Shown piece by piece: positions 35,552 through 45,365 of a DNA stretch of 64,000 bases. The translations under genes and the position numbers were made by a program. Origin of the DNA: an uncultured Paracoccaceae bacterium (GTDB lineage Bacteria > Pseudomonadota > Alphaproteobacteria > Rhodobacterales > Rhodobacteraceae); contig CANNCO010000002.1 in NCBI GenBank assembly GCA_947503175.1, positions 434,001 to 498,000 of the forward strand, given 5' to 3'. A model generated the notes under the pieces. It had not been told where the DNA came from. It was given only the letters and a program-made list of their open reading frames with translations, and did not search any database. How positions within the stretch are numbered: position 1 is the first letter of the stretch; every line of letters starts with the position of its first letter.

Positions 35552-35882
35552 CCATCTTGACAGTTTCTTCGCCGCCGTCTCGGACCCCACCCGCCGGGCC
35601 GTGATCGAACGCCTGACGCAAGGCCCCGCTCCCGTCAGCGAGTTACATGCCCCCCATGACATCGCCCTGCCAACTTTCCTCAAACACCTGAAGGTGCTTG
35701 AGGCTTCGGGCCTTGTCCGGTCCGAGAAAAAGGGCCGGGTCCGCACCGTCCACATCGAAGCCGCGCCCTTGGCCGAAGCCGAGAGCTGGCTGAACAGGCA
35801 GCGCCGGATCTGGGAGGCGCGACTGGATCGGCTTGGTGCGCTTGCCGAGGAAATCGAAAGGAACACGACCGATGATCAATGA
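35544..35882 (+). CDS. ArsR/SmtB family transcriptional regulator
   Basis: A 112-residue winged-helix protein: FFAAVSDPTRRAVIERLTQGPAPVSELHAP then LPTFLKHLKVLEASGLVRSEKKGRVRTVHIEAAPL. This is the ArsR subfamily usually found before SRPBCC (AHSA1) genes. No metal-binding Cys pair is present, so it is not a typical metal sensor. The palindrome TAGCCATATGGCTA runs across its start codon, and a matching inverted repeat lies at 35485-35508, which strongly suggests autorepression. The stop overlaps the next gene by 11 bases. Confidence 0.9.
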   Translation: MANHLDSFFAAVSDPTRRAVIERLTQGPAPVSELHAPHDIALPTFLKHLKVLEASGLVRSEKKGRVRTVHIEAAPLAEAESWLNRQRRIWEARLDRLGALAEEIERNTTDDQ

Positions 35883-36336
35883 CTTTCAAACCTTCGACGT
35901 CACCCGCACCATCGCCGCAAGACCCGAAACCGTGTTCCAGCTGTGGACCGACAAAAAGCTCAAGGAAAAGTGGTTCTGCTGGGACGGCGACGGCTGGTCA
36001 CATGACAGCTACAACGCCGACCTGCGCGAAGGCGGGTTCGAGAGGGTTCGTTTCACCAACCCCGAAATGGGCAGCTTCGGCTACGAAAGCCATCTCTTCC
36101 ATATCCGCCCATCGGAACGCCTCGTCTACGGCTACACGATGCTCGGGACCTCCGGCCCTATTTCCGTCAGTCAGGCAACCGTTGCACTCTCGCCCGTGCC
36201 CGATGGCACCAAGGTCGTCTACACCGAACAGGCGGTATTTCTTGACGGTGGCGACAGTATCGAAACGCGCCTGCCCGGTTGCGAGTCCGTGGTTGACCGC
36301 ATGAAAACCCATGCCGAGGCCCTGTCCCATGCCTGA
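35872..36336 (+). CDS. SRPBCC (AHSA1-like) domain protein
   Basis: A 154-residue START/Bet v1-like helix-grip protein (TFDVTRTIAARPETVFQLWTDKKLKEKWFCWDG..., LVYGYTMLGTSGPISVSQATVALSPVPDGTKVVYTEQA). Such proteins bind hydrophobic ligands; specific function unknown. The start at 35872 overlaps the ArsR gene end and has AAAGGA (35858-35863) before it. It is expected to be controlled by that ArsR protein. A second SRPBCC gene lies downstream. Confidence 0.87.
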   Translation: MINDFQTFDVTRTIAARPETVFQLWTDKKLKEKWFCWDGDGWSHDSYNADLREGGFERVRFTNPEMGSFGYESHLFHIRPSERLVYGYTMLGTSGPISVSQATVALSPVPDGTKVVYTEQAVFLDGGDSIETRLPGCESVVDRMKTHAEALSHA

Positions 36337-36459
36337 CCTCCTGTGTGAAACCCTCAAACTGATGCGCCAGATCGCCCCCCACAAAGAAGCGGCTGCGAAT
36401 GGCTGCTCGATAACCTGGAAAAAGAGATAGAGGCTCTTGATGACGACTTTCGACCCTGA
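36329..36459 (+). pseudogene. Possible frameshifted small gene between two SRPBCC genes
   Basis: An ATG at 36329 overlaps the preceding stop and encodes a short peptide (MPDLLCETLKLMRQIAPHKEAA...) that ends at TAG 36430. In another frame, from about 36390 to the TGA at 36457-36459, the sequence reads CEWLLDNLEKEIEALDDDFRP, an amphipathic helix that continues the first part naturally. One missing base near 36385-36395 would join them into about 43 residues. It may be a decayed gene, a sequencing error or a recoded small gene. Confidence 0.35.
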
Positions 36460-36907
36460 ACGTGACCTGTCGATTGACAGGGTCATTCGCGCGACCCCTG
36501 AAACGATCTGGCGCTGCTGGGAGGAACCGGACCTCTTCAAACGCTGGTTCACCCCGCCGCCGGTTGAGGTCGTCGAGGTCGATAACGATCTCCGGCCCGG
36601 CGGGCGCGCCTATACCGTGATGAAACTGCCGGACGGCACACTGATGCCAAGCGAAGGCTGCTTCCTCGTGGCCGAGCGCAATCGCCGCCTTGTCTTCACC
36701 GACGCGATGACCCGGGGGTTCCGGCCCGCTCCGGCCCCGTTTTTCACGGCCAATATCAAGATATCCACTGTCGATGGCGGAACGCGCTATGCCGTTCATG
36801 TCATGCATTCCAATGCAGACTCGCGGAAAAAGCACGAAGAGATGGGTTTTCACGACGGCTGGAATACGACAATCACGCAACTTGACGATCTGGCCCAGAC
36901 CCTCTAA
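36440..36907 (+). CDS. SRPBCC (AHSA1-like) domain protein
   Basis: A 155-residue protein of the activator-of-Hsp90-ATPase-1-like SRPBCC type: DRVIRATPETIWRCWEEPDLFKRWFTPPPVEVVEVDNDLRPGGRAYTVMKLPDG, then EEMGFHDGWNTTITQLDDLAQTL, which is the classic C-terminal helix of the family. The start is ATG at 36440 with GAGG upstream; TTG one codon earlier is possible. Probably co-transcribed with the ArsR gene and the first SRPBCC gene. Ligand unknown. Confidence 0.88.
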   Translation: MTTFDPERDLSIDRVIRATPETIWRCWEEPDLFKRWFTPPPVEVVEVDNDLRPGGRAYTVMKLPDGTLMPSEGCFLVAERNRRLVFTDAMTRGFRPAPAPFFTANIKISTVDGGTRYAVHVMHSNADSRKKHEEMGFHDGWNTTITQLDDLAQTL

Positions 36908-37034
36908 CCCACACATATTCCGCTCAAATTCTGACCATCCGCCCTATTTTCAAGCGAAACTTGAAGCTGCTTTCGTGTTTCTCCTCATCGTGAGGCTTGC
37001 TTAAATCTCCATCCCGCGCTTTCCTGATAGGCAA

Positions 37035-37092
37035 GGGAGAGGCACCGGCTTTACGCCGCATCGGGCAGGTGCAAATGCGGGAAACCCGCCAA
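37035..37092 (+). promoter_or_regulatory. Structured leader candidate upstream of xdhA
   Basis: Several pairings compete: GCACC (37042-37046) with GGTGC (37068-37072); CGGC (37046-37049) with GCCG (37055-37058); CCGCAT (37056-37061) with ATGCGG (37075-37080); and GCGGG (37077-37081) with CCCGC (37085-37089). The last two share bases 37077-37080, so they exclude each other, as expected of a switch. I do not recognise a known riboswitch class. The rest of the 207-base gap 36908-37114 shows nothing clear. Confidence 0.4.
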
Positions 37093-37114
37093 ACAGAAAG
37101 CGGCCTTGGGTCAC

Positions 37115-38488
37115 ATGCCGGATATTTCGTTTCTTCTGAATGGAGAATCCGTGACGGTGCGCGACGCGTCCCCCACGGCAACCCTCTTGGACTGGCTGCG
37201 CGAGACGCGCGGGCTGACCGGCACCAAGGAGGGCTGTAACGAGGGCGATTGCGGTGCTTGCACCGTGATGGTCACCGACGAAGCGGGGCCCCGCGCCCTG
37301 AATGCCTGTATCCTGTTTCTGCCGCAACTTCACGGCCGCGCGATCCGCACGGTCGAAGGCATATCGGCCCCCGATGGCACGATGCACCCCGTCCAGCAAG
37401 CCATGGTCGATCACCACGGCTCGCAATGCGGCTTCTGCACACCGGGTTTCGTCGTCTCCATGGCAGTGGGCCACGCAACCGGACGTGACGATCACGACGA
37501 TGTCCTTGCAGGCAATCTCTGCCGCTGCACCGGCTACGCGCCGATCATCCGCGCCGCCGAGGCCGCCGCCGAAAATCCCGTCCCCAAATGGGTCATGGAC
37601 ACGGCCCCCGGGGCCGATCCGATCTCCGACGAAGACTGCTTTCTGCCGACCACCTCCGACGCGCTGGCCAAATGGTATCTCGACCATCCCGACGCGACCC
37701 TGATTGCGGGCGCCACCGATGTGGGCCTCTGGGTCACCAAGCAACTGCGTGACCTCGCCCCAGTCGCTTTCCTCGGTGGGATCGACGACCTCAAGGGCAT
37801 CGATCGCAACGGCGACACCATCCGCATCGGTGCGGGCGCCACCATGGCCGCCCTCATGCCCATCCTGCGCGACTGCCACCCGTCCTATGCCGAAATGGTC
37901 CGCCGCTATGGTTCCGAACAGGTCCGGCAAGCCGCCACCATCGGCGGCAACATCGCCAACGGCTCGCCCATCGGGGACAACCCGCCCGCACTCATCGCCC
38001 TCGGCGCGACCCTGCACCTGCGCAAGGGCGACACCCGCCGCGACCTGCCCATCGGGGATTTCTTCATCGACTACGGCAAACAGGACCGCGAACCGGGTGA
38101 GTTCGTCGAGGCCGTGACGATCCCGGCCAATGCCCCCGACCTGCGCTGTTACAAACTATCGAAACGGTTCGATCAGGATATCTCGGCGGTCTGCGGCTGT
38201 TTCAACATAACCGTGACGGATGGCACCGTAACCGCCGCCGCCATAGCCTTCGGCGGCATGGCCGGCATCCCGAAACGCGCAACCCATGTGGAAGCCGCGC
38301 TGCTGAACCAACCGTGGACGCAAGCCACCATCAATGCCGCCGCAGCGGAGTTTCTCAAGGATTACACCCCGCTCACCGACATGCGCGCCTCTGCCGGCTA
38401 CCGCCAGACAACGGCGCAAAACATGCTGCACCGCTACTTCGCCGAAACCCAGGGCACCGCCGTCAACGTGCTGGAGGTGCAGGTATGA
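37115..38488 (+). CDS. xdhA: Xanthine dehydrogenase small subunit (iron-sulfur and FAD)
   Basis: A 457-residue subunit passing electrons from the molybdenum site to FAD and NAD+. The first [2Fe-2S] cluster is in [14 protein letters not shown] (about residue 42), the second in [13 protein letters not shown] and [14 protein letters not shown] (about 105-145). The FAD-binding domain shows [16 protein letters not shown] (about 197) and [20 protein letters not shown] (about 272). The start at 37115 gives the family N-terminus [13 protein letters not shown]. First gene of xdhABC; the ATGA overlap links it to xdhB. The leader upstream folds strongly. Confidence 0.96.
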   Translation: MPDISFLLNGESVTVRDASPTATLLDWLRETRGLTGTKEGCNEGDCGACTVMVTDEAGPRALNACILFLPQLHGRAIRTVEGISAPDGTMHPVQQAMVDHHGSQCGFCTPGFVVSMAVGHATGRDDHDDVLAGNLCRCTGYAPIIRAAEAAAENPVPKWVMDTAPGADPISDEDCFLPTTSDALAKWYLDHPDATLIAGATDVGLWVTKQLRDLAPVAFLGGIDDLKGIDRNGDTIRIGAGATMAALMPILRDCHPSYAEMVRRYGSEQVRQAATIGGNIANGSPIGDNPPALIALGATLHLRKGDTRRDLPIGDFFIDYGKQDREPGEFVEAVTIPANAPDLRCYKLSKRFDQDISAVCGCFNITVTDGTVTAAAIAFGGMAGIPKRATHVEAALLNQPWTQATINAAAAEFLKDYTPLTDMRASAGYRQTTAQNMLHRYFAETQGTAVNVLEVQV

Positions 38489-40782
38489 GCGTCGCAAAAC
38501 CCCTTCCCCATGATGCCGCGCCGCTGCACGTGACCGGGCAGGCCCGCTATGTGGATGACATCCCGACACCGGCCAACGCCCTGCATCTGGCCTTCGGCAT
38601 GGCAGAAATCGCCGCCGGGTCTATCACGTCCATGAACCTCGACGCCGTGCGCGCCGCACCGGGTGTCGTCATGGTCCTGACAGCCGGCGACCTGCCGCGC
38701 CCCGCGGACACCTCGCCCTCGGCCCATGACGAACCGCTCCTCTCGACCGGAGAAATCCACTTCCTCGGCCAGCCTCTCTTTCTGGTCGCCGCAACGTCCC
38801 ATCTCGCCGCCCGCAAGGCCGCACGTCTGGCCGAAGTCACTTACAATGAAACCAAACCAATCCTGACAATCGACGACGCCATCGCCGCCGATACACGGTT
38901 CGAAGAAGGCCCGCGCATCTATGGCAAGGGCGATCCCGGCACCGCCATATCCAAGGCCCCGAAGGTGATCGAAGGCCGGTTCGAAATCGGCGGACAGGAA
39001 CACTTCTATCTCGAAGGTCAGGCCGCGCTCGCCCTGCCGCAGGAAGGCGGGGATATGGAGGTTCACTCCTCGTCCCAGCATCCGACCGAGATCCAACACA
39101 AGGTCGCCGACGCCATCGGCAAGCCCATGAACGCGGTGCGTAGCGTGGTGCGCCGGATGGGCGGCGGTTTCGGCGGCAAGGAAAGTCAGGGCAACGCGCT
39201 GGCCGTCGCCTGCGCCGTTGTTGCACAACTGACGGGCCGCCCCGCCAAGATGCGCTACGACCGCGACGACGACATGATGATCACCGGCAAGCGCCACGAC
39301 TTCCGCATCGACTACCGGGTCGGTGTGGACGACGAGGGCCGGATCCTTGGCCTTGAGTTCGTCCAGTACTGCCGCTGCGGCTGGAGCCAGGATCTGTCCC
39401 TGCCCGTCGCCGACCGTGCGATGCTCCACGCCGACAACGCCTATCTCCTTGAAAACGTGCGGATCACCAGCCACCGATTGCGCACGAACACGCAATCGGG
39501 CACGGCATTCCGCGGCTTTGGCGGCCCGCAGGGCATGGTCGGAATCGAGCGGGTGATGGATCACATCGCCCACGACCTCGGCAAGGATCCCGCGGAGATC
39601 CGAAAGCGGAACTACTACGCGGACGCCACCGACGACACGCCGAAGAAAAGCCAGACCACACCCTACCACATGGAGGTCGAAGACTTCGTTCTGGGCGGCC
39701 TCACCGAACGTTTGCTAAAGACGTCAGACTACCACGCCCGGCGCACCGCCATCGCCGAATGGAACGCCCGCGAACCTGTCCTGAAGCGCGGTATCGCCTT
39801 CAGCCCGGTCAAGTTCGGGATCAGCTTCACGCTCACCCATCTCAACCAGGCCGGTGCGCTCGTCCACGTCTATCAGGACGGCTCGATCCACATGAACCAT
39901 GGCGGCACAGAGATGGGGCAGGGCCTGTTCCAGAAGGTCGCGCAAGTCGCCGCCTCCCGCTTTGGCGTCGATCTGGATCATGTAAAGATCACCGCGACCG
40001 ATACAGCGAAGGTACCTAACACGTCCGCCACAGCAGCCTCTTCCGGGTCCGACCTGAACGGCATGGCGGTGAAAGCCGCCTGCGACACGATCCGCGACCG
40101 GCTGGCTGATTTCGTGGCCGAGCGCCATCAGACCGACGTGGCCAAGGTGCGGTTCGAAGAAGGCAAGGTCCATGTGGGCGGCGACACCCTCACCTTCGAA
40201 CAGGTCGTCAAAGACGCCTATATGAACCGCATCAGCCTGTCGGCCACCGGCTTCTATGCCACGCCAAAGATCGTATGGGACCGGATCAAGGGCACCGGAC
40301 GACCGTTCTTCTACTTCGCCTATGGCGGCGCGGTGACCGAGGTCGTGATCGACACGCTGACCGGCGAAAACCGTATCCTGCGCACCGATATCCTGCACGA
40401 CGCGGGCGCATCCCTGAACCCTTCGCTTGATATCGGGCAGATCGAGGGCGGCTATGTGCAGGGCGCGGGCTGGCTCACGACCGAGGAACTGATCTGGGAC
40501 GGCAAGGGGCGGCTCCGCACCCACGCACCCTCGACATACAAGATCCCGGCCTGCTCCGACCGGCCCGACATCTTCAACGTCGCACTCTGGGAGGGTGAGA
40601 ACCGCGAGGATACGATCTATCGTTCCAAGGCCGTGGGCGAACCGCCTCTGATGCTGGGCATCTCCGCCTATCTGGCGCTGTCCGACGCGATCTCGGCAAC
40701 CGGCTCCAACTTCCCCGACCTCCACGCACCCGCCACCGCCGAACAGGTGCTTGCGGCCATCGCACGGGCCCGGGGCGCATGA
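38485..40782 (+). CDS. xdhB: Xanthine dehydrogenase molybdopterin-binding subunit
   Basis: A 765-residue large subunit that hydroxylates hypoxanthine to xanthine and xanthine to urate at a molybdenum cofactor. Marks include ARYVDDIP at the N-terminus, [14 protein letters not shown] (about residue 225), [23 protein letters not shown] (about 337) and [21 protein letters not shown] (about 469), with the active-site Glu in [22 protein letters not shown] (about 715). The start at 38485 overlaps the xdhA stop; overlap with xdhC downstream is also 4 bases. Confidence 0.96.
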   Translation: MSVAKPLPHDAAPLHVTGQARYVDDIPTPANALHLAFGMAEIAAGSITSMNLDAVRAAPGVVMVLTAGDLPRPADTSPSAHDEPLLSTGEIHFLGQPLFLVAATSHLAARKAARLAEVTYNETKPILTIDDAIAADTRFEEGPRIYGKGDPGTAISKAPKVIEGRFEIGGQEHFYLEGQAALALPQEGGDMEVHSSSQHPTEIQHKVADAIGKPMNAVRSVVRRMGGGFGGKESQGNALAVACAVVAQLTGRPAKMRYDRDDDMMITGKRHDFRIDYRVGVDDEGRILGLEFVQYCRCGWSQDLSLPVADRAMLHADNAYLLENVRITSHRLRTNTQSGTAFRGFGGPQGMVGIERVMDHIAHDLGKDPAEIRKRNYYADATDDTPKKSQTTPYHMEVEDFVLGGLTERLLKTSDYHARRTAIAEWNAREPVLKRGIAFSPVKFGISFTLTHLNQAGALVHVYQDGSIHMNHGGTEMGQGLFQKVAQVAASRFGVDLDHVKITATDTAKVPNTSATAASSGSDLNGMAVKAACDTIRDRLADFVAERHQTDVAKVRFEEGKVHVGGDTLTFEQVVKDAYMNRISLSATGFYATPKIVWDRIKGTGRPFFYFAYGGAVTEVVIDTLTGENRILRTDILHDAGASLNPSLDIGQIEGGYVQGAGWLTTEELIWDGKGRLRTHAPSTYKIPACSDRPDIFNVALWEGENREDTIYRSKAVGEPPLMLGISAYLALSDAISATGSNFPDLHAPATAEQVLAAIARARGA

Positions 40783-41726
40783 GTTTCGACCGCAATACGC
40801 TGACGGCAGCCATTGCCGCGCACGGCCCCGTGGCGCGTGTCGTCGTCGCCGCATTGCGCGGATCGGCACCACGCGACGCGGGCGCGTCCATGCTTATCTG
40901 GGCAACCGGGCAGTCCGGCACAATCGGCGGCGGTGCACTGGAATGGGAAGCCGCGGCACGGGCCCGTAACGCGCTTCTGGCGCACACGGACCGCCTCGAC
41001 AACCTGCCCCTCGGCCCGGCCCTCGGCCAATGCTGTGGCGGCCACGTCACCCTCGTCACCGAAATCTGGGACGGCGCCCGCTTGGCAAAGGCCGATGGCG
41101 ACATCATTACCCGCCCGCTGCCCGGCAAGACCGCCCCCATGCCGCTCAAGCTCCACCGCCTCATCACCGATGCACGCGGTCAGGGCACCCGCCCCGCACC
41201 CGGCATCATCGACGACTGGCTGGTGGAACCCGTCACCCGTCCCGATCAGCCGATCTGGATCTATGGCGCGGGCCATGTGGGCCGCGCCATCGCCAGCGTC
41301 CTCGCCCCCCTGCCCGATCTGGACATAACCCTGATCGACACAAGCGCCGACCGTTTCCCCGATCCCCTGCCCGACCGCGTCACCCAACTGGTCGCCACCA
41401 ACCCCGCCGATGTCGTGGCCCACGCGCCCGACACGGCCAAGCACCTGATCCTGACCTATTCCCATGCGCTCGATCTTGAGATCTGCCACCGGGTTCTGTC
41501 CCGCCCGTTCCGCGAGGCTGGCCTGATCGGCTCGGCCACCAAATGGGCGCGGTTCCAGCGCCGTCTTGCCGCCCTCGGCCATACACCGGCACAAATCGCC
41601 CGCATCCGGTGCCCCATCGGCCAGCCCGAACTGGGCAAACACCCCCAGGCCATCGCGCTTGGCGTCGCCTCCGACCTGCTGCGCCCCGCCCAAGCCACCC
41701 GTCTCAAAAAGGATCGCGCGATATGA
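40779..41726 (+). CDS. xdhC: Xanthine dehydrogenase accessory protein
   Basis: A 315-residue XdhC/CoxI family protein that binds molybdenum cofactor, has it sulfurated and inserts it into XdhB. Seen are VAALRGSAPRDAGASMLIW with the N-terminal XdhC motif, GTIGGGALEWEAAARA (about residue 46), QCCGGHVTLV (about 85, conserved Cys pair) and a Rossmann-like C-terminal domain beginning IWIYGAGHVGRAIASVL (about 160). Coupled by 4-base overlaps to xdhB and to the ABC ATPase gene. Confidence 0.94.
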   Translation: MSFDRNTLTAAIAAHGPVARVVVAALRGSAPRDAGASMLIWATGQSGTIGGGALEWEAAARARNALLAHTDRLDNLPLGPALGQCCGGHVTLVTEIWDGARLAKADGDIITRPLPGKTAPMPLKLHRLITDARGQGTRPAPGIIDDWLVEPVTRPDQPIWIYGAGHVGRAIASVLAPLPDLDITLIDTSADRFPDPLPDRVTQLVATNPADVVAHAPDTAKHLILTYSHALDLEICHRVLSRPFREAGLIGSATKWARFQRRLAALGHTPAQIARIRCPIGQPELGKHPQAIALGVASDLLRPAQATRLKKDRAI

Positions 41727-43243
41727 CCCATCCGCTTCTGTCCATTCAGGGCGTCACCAAGGCCTATCCGGGCGTCGTGGCGAACGACACCGTGTCCTTC
41801 GATATCCAACCCGGTGAAGTCCACGCGCTTCTGGGCGAAAACGGCGCCGGGAAATCCACTCTGGTCAAAATGATCTACGGGCTGGTCAAGCCCGACGCGG
41901 GCCGGATGGAGCTTCACGCCGCCCCCTATGAACCGGCCAGCCCCCATGCGGCGCGTAATTCCGGCATCGCCATGGTATTTCAGCATTTCTCACTGTTCGA
42001 GGCGCTGAACGTCGCCGAAAACGTGGCCCTCGGCATGGAAGATCCGCCCCCTATGGCGACGCTGGCCGAGCGCATCCGCGAAGTGTCCGAAACCTACGGC
42101 CTGCCGCTCGATCCGGCACGCCTTGTGGGCGATCTGTCCGCAGGCGAGCGGCAAAGGGTCGAGATCATTCGCTGTCTCCTGCAGGACCCCAACCTCCTGA
42201 TCATGGACGAACCGACCAGCGTCCTGACCCCGCAAGAGGTCGATATCCTGTTCGAAACGCTCAAGAAACTGTCGGCCGAGGGCACCGCGATCCTCTATAT
42301 CTCGCACAAGCTTGAAGAGATCCGCACCCTTTGCGACGCCGCCACCGTCCTGCGGTTGGGTAAGGTCGTGGGCGCCTGCAACCCGCGCGAGAAATCGGCC
42401 CGCGAACTGGCGGAAATGATGGTGGGCCAGCTTCTGCACACGCCCGACAAGGGCGCCAAGGAAACCGGCGATGTGGCACTGGCGGTCAAGGACCTGTCGG
42501 TCGCCTCGCAAAACCCCTTCGGCACCGCGCTCAAGGATATCTCGTTCGAGGTCCGGCGCGGCGAAGTGCTTGGCATCGGCGGTGTCGCCGGAAACGGGCA
42601 GGACGACCTGCTTGCCGCCCTCTCGGGCGAGATGATCACGCCCGCCGAAACCGTCCGGCTTGGTCATCAGCCGGTGGGCGCGCTCGGCCCGAACGACCGC
42701 CGCAGGCTGGGCATTCTCTGCGCCCCCGAAGAACGGCTTGGCCACGCCGCGGCGCCCGATATGAGCCTCACCGAAAACGCCCTTCTCACCGGCGCGATCC
42801 GCGAAAGCCTGTCAAAGAACGGCTTTCTCGACTGGGCCCGCACACGCGGCTTTGCCGAAACGATCATCGAGAAATTCGATGTCCGCACGCCGGGGCCAAC
42901 CCATGCAGCGCGGTCTCTATCCGGCGGCAACCTCCAGAAATTCGTGATTGGGCGCGAGATACTCCAGCGCCCGGAGGTCCTCGTCGTGAACCAGCCCACT
43001 TGGGGCGTCGATGCCGCCGCAGCCGCGTCGATCCGCCAGGCTCTTCTCGATCTGGCCACCGATGGCGCGGCGATCATCGTGATCTCTCAGGATCTGGATG
43101 AGCTGATGGAGGTGGCCGACCGCTTTGCCGCCCTCAATGAAGGCCGGCTCAGCGAACCGCGCCCGACCCAGGGCCTCACGATCGACGAGATCGGCCTGAT
43201 GATGGGCGGCGCGCACGGTATGGAGGTGGCGCATGTTGCCTGA
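41723..43243 (+). CDS. BMP-type (purine nucleoside) ABC transporter, tandem ATPase
   Basis: A 506-residue protein with two nucleotide-binding domains, as in sugar- and nucleoside-type importers. Domain 1: Walker A GENGAGKST (about residue 36), signature LSAGERQRVE, Walker B LLIMDEPTS. Domain 2 is degenerate: GVAGNGQDDLL replaces Walker A and VLVVNQPTWGVD replaces Walker B, while the signature LSGGNLQKF stays; this asymmetry is normal in the family. Coupled to xdhC by overlap, so purine oxidation and uptake are in one operon. The likely substrate is a purine base or nucleoside. Confidence 0.9.
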   Translation: MTHPLLSIQGVTKAYPGVVANDTVSFDIQPGEVHALLGENGAGKSTLVKMIYGLVKPDAGRMELHAAPYEPASPHAARNSGIAMVFQHFSLFEALNVAENVALGMEDPPPMATLAERIREVSETYGLPLDPARLVGDLSAGERQRVEIIRCLLQDPNLLIMDEPTSVLTPQEVDILFETLKKLSAEGTAILYISHKLEEIRTLCDAATVLRLGKVVGACNPREKSARELAEMMVGQLLHTPDKGAKETGDVALAVKDLSVASQNPFGTALKDISFEVRRGEVLGIGGVAGNGQDDLLAALSGEMITPAETVRLGHQPVGALGPNDRRRLGILCAPEERLGHAAAPDMSLTENALLTGAIRESLSKNGFLDWARTRGFAETIIEKFDVRTPGPTHAARSLSGGNLQKFVIGREILQRPEVLVVNQPTWGVDAAAAASIRQALLDLATDGAAIIVISQDLDELMEVADRFAALNEGRLSEPRPTQGLTIDEIGLMMGGAHGMEVAHVA

Positions 43244-43309
43244 ACTCCAACAAGAGTCGTCGCCTCGAACCGCGGCATCTGGAAAAAGAAGAAGCAGGGG
43301 GACAGCTTC

Positions 43310-44395
43310 ATGATCCGGCTGGAAAAACGGCCCGAGCCATCACAGAACTGGGCGCTTGCGACCCCGGTTCTGGCGGTGCTGGCCACGATGGTGGCGGGCG
43401 GCATCATGTTCGCTCTTCTGGGCAAGGACCCGGTCGAGGCGATCCGCACGATCTTTTGGGACCCGCTCTTTCACCCAGATTTCGCGGCCTTCTCGCGTCC
43501 CCAGCTTCTGGTGAAAGCCGGACCGTTGATTCTCATTGCCATCGGCCTGTCTCTGGGCTTTCGCGCCGGTGTCTGGAACATCGGGGCCGAGGGTCAGTAT
43601 ATCATCGGCGCCCTCTGCGGCGCAGGCGTCGGGCTGGCCTTCTACCCGCTCGAAGCCTTCTGGATCTTCCCGATGATGGTCATCGCGGGCGCACTGGGCG
43701 GTTGGGCCTGGGCGATGATCCCGGGCATCCTGAAAACCCGCTTCAACACCAACGAAATCCTTGTCTCGCTGCTTCTGGTCTACGTGGCCGAACAGTTGAT
43801 GGCATCCATGGCGGTGGGCCTTCTGCGCAACCCCGAAGGGTCCGGCTTTCCCGGCAGCCGCAACCTTCAGCAATATGCCTCCGCCGCGAATAACGAACTG
43901 ATCGCCGGGACGGGCATGCATTGGGGCGTCGTGGCCGCACTGATCGCGGTGATATTCGCCTATATCCTGCTGAACCGTCACATCATGGGTTTCAACATCC
44001 GCCTTGCCGGTCAGGCTCCCCGTGCCGCGAAGTTCTCGGGCGTGAAGCCTGCGCGCCTGATCCTGTTCTGCCTTGGTGTTTCCGGCGCATTGGCGGGCAT
44101 GGCGGGCCTTTTCGAGGTCGCCGGTCCCGCAGGCCAGATCACCATCGATTTCAACGTGGGCTACGGCTTCACTGCGATCATCGTGGCCTTCCTCGGGCGT
44201 CTGCATCCCGTGGGCATCCTGCTGGCCGGTCTTCTGATGGCGCTCACCTATATCGGTGGCGAGCTTGCACAGTTCATGCTGGGCCTTCCGGCGGCGGCCA
44301 TTCAGGCCTTCCAGGGGATGCTTCTGTTCTTCCTTCTGGCCGGTGACGTTCTCACCAATTTCAGGATCCGGCTGGGCCGGGCAGAGGTGGCATAA
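43310..44395 (+). CDS. BMP-type ABC transporter permease (YufP-like)
   Basis: A 361-residue inner membrane permease with 8-10 helices. The family marks are LIAIGLSLGFRAGVWNIGAEGQYIIGAL (about residue 72) and LNRHIMGFNIRLAGQAPRAAKFSGVKPARL (about 222). GGGGGACAG lies just before ATG. It is 66 bases after the ATPase gene and overlaps the second permease gene by 1 base (TAATG). It forms the membrane channel with the next gene product. Confidence 0.92.
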   Translation: MIRLEKRPEPSQNWALATPVLAVLATMVAGGIMFALLGKDPVEAIRTIFWDPLFHPDFAAFSRPQLLVKAGPLILIAIGLSLGFRAGVWNIGAEGQYIIGALCGAGVGLAFYPLEAFWIFPMMVIAGALGGWAWAMIPGILKTRFNTNEILVSLLLVYVAEQLMASMAVGLLRNPEGSGFPGSRNLQQYASAANNELIAGTGMHWGVVAALIAVIFAYILLNRHIMGFNIRLAGQAPRAAKFSGVKPARLILFCLGVSGALAGMAGLFEVAGPAGQITIDFNVGYGFTAIIVAFLGRLHPVGILLAGLLMALTYIGGELAQFMLGLPAAAIQAFQGMLLFFLLAGDVLTNFRIRLGRAEVA

Positions 44396-45327
44396 TGGAC
44401 CTGTCTTCAATCAATCCCGTCCTGCTTCTCGCCGCCCTGATGGTGGCCTCGACCCCGATCCTTCTGGCCGCCATCGGCGAACTCGTCGCGGAAAAGGCGG
44501 GTGTCTTGAACCTTGGCGTCGAGGGCATGATGATCATCGGCGCGATCTGCGGCTTTGCCGTCGCGGTCGAGACCGGCAACCCCTATCTGGGCTATATCGG
44601 CGCGGCCATCGGCGGCGCGGCCCTGTCCTTGATCTTCGCCTTCCTGACCCAGTACCTTCTGTCCAATCAGGTGGCGACGGGCCTTGCGCTCACACTCTTT
44701 GGCCTCGGCTTCTCGGCACTCATCGGCCAAAGCTATAGCGGTATCAAACCGCCCCAGATCAACGATCTGAACATCCCGCTTCTCGCGGACATCCCTTTTG
44801 TCGGCCCTGTCCTGTTCCAGCATGACATCATGGTCTATTTTGCCATCCTGCTGGTCGCGGTGGTGGCCTACATGCTGACCCGCACCCGCGCGGGCCTGAT
44901 CCTGCGCGCGGTGGGCGAAAGCCACGATGCGGCCCACGCGCTGGGCTACAAGGTCGTGCTGATCCGGGTCGCCGCCATCGCCTTCGGCGGCGCCTGCGCA
45001 GGTCTCGGCGGAGCCTATCTCAGCCTCGTCCGCGTCCCCCAATGGACCGAAGGCATGACTGCAGGCGCAGGCTGGATCGCCTTGGCAATCGTCGTCTTTG
45101 CCTCATGGAAACCCTGGCGCGTTCTTCTTGGTGCCTATCTTTTCGGCGGGATCACCGTCTTGCAGCTCAACCTGCAGGCCGCGGGCGTCAAGATCCCGGT
45201 CGAGTACTTGTCCATGTCCCCCTATCTGATAACGATCCTCGTGCTCGTCATCATGTCGGCCGACCGGGGCCGGGCGTCGCTCAACGCGCCGGCTGCCCTC
45301 GGAAAGTCATTCCACGCGGCGTCCTGA
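44395..45327 (+). CDS. BMP-type ABC transporter permease (YufQ-like)
   Basis: A 310-residue membrane permease. It contains LLAAIGELVAEKAGVLNLGVEGMMIIGAICGFAVA (about residue 22), the second-permease version of the GVWNIGAEG motif, and LTRTRAGLILRAVGESHDAAHALGYKVVLIRVAAIAFGG (about 161), the cytoplasmic coupling loop. The start overlaps the first permease stop by 1 base. The substrate-binding protein gene follows after 38 bases. Confidence 0.92.
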   Translation: MDLSSINPVLLLAALMVASTPILLAAIGELVAEKAGVLNLGVEGMMIIGAICGFAVAVETGNPYLGYIGAAIGGAALSLIFAFLTQYLLSNQVATGLALTLFGLGFSALIGQSYSGIKPPQINDLNIPLLADIPFVGPVLFQHDIMVYFAILLVAVVAYMLTRTRAGLILRAVGESHDAAHALGYKVVLIRVAAIAFGGACAGLGGAYLSLVRVPQWTEGMTAGAGWIALAIVVFASWKPWRVLLGAYLFGGITVLQLNLQAAGVKIPVEYLSMSPYLITILVLVIMSADRGRASLNAPAALGKSFHAAS

Positions 45328-45365
45328 GCGCCGAACAAAAAAGAAGCAACCAACGGGAGTATTAC

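Noticed and set aside
37021-37114. Assignment of the xdhA leader to cobalamin, glycine or tetrahydrofolate riboswitch classes
   Set aside because: Words such as GGGAA and GCACC are present but the required conserved blocks and spacing of those classes are not.
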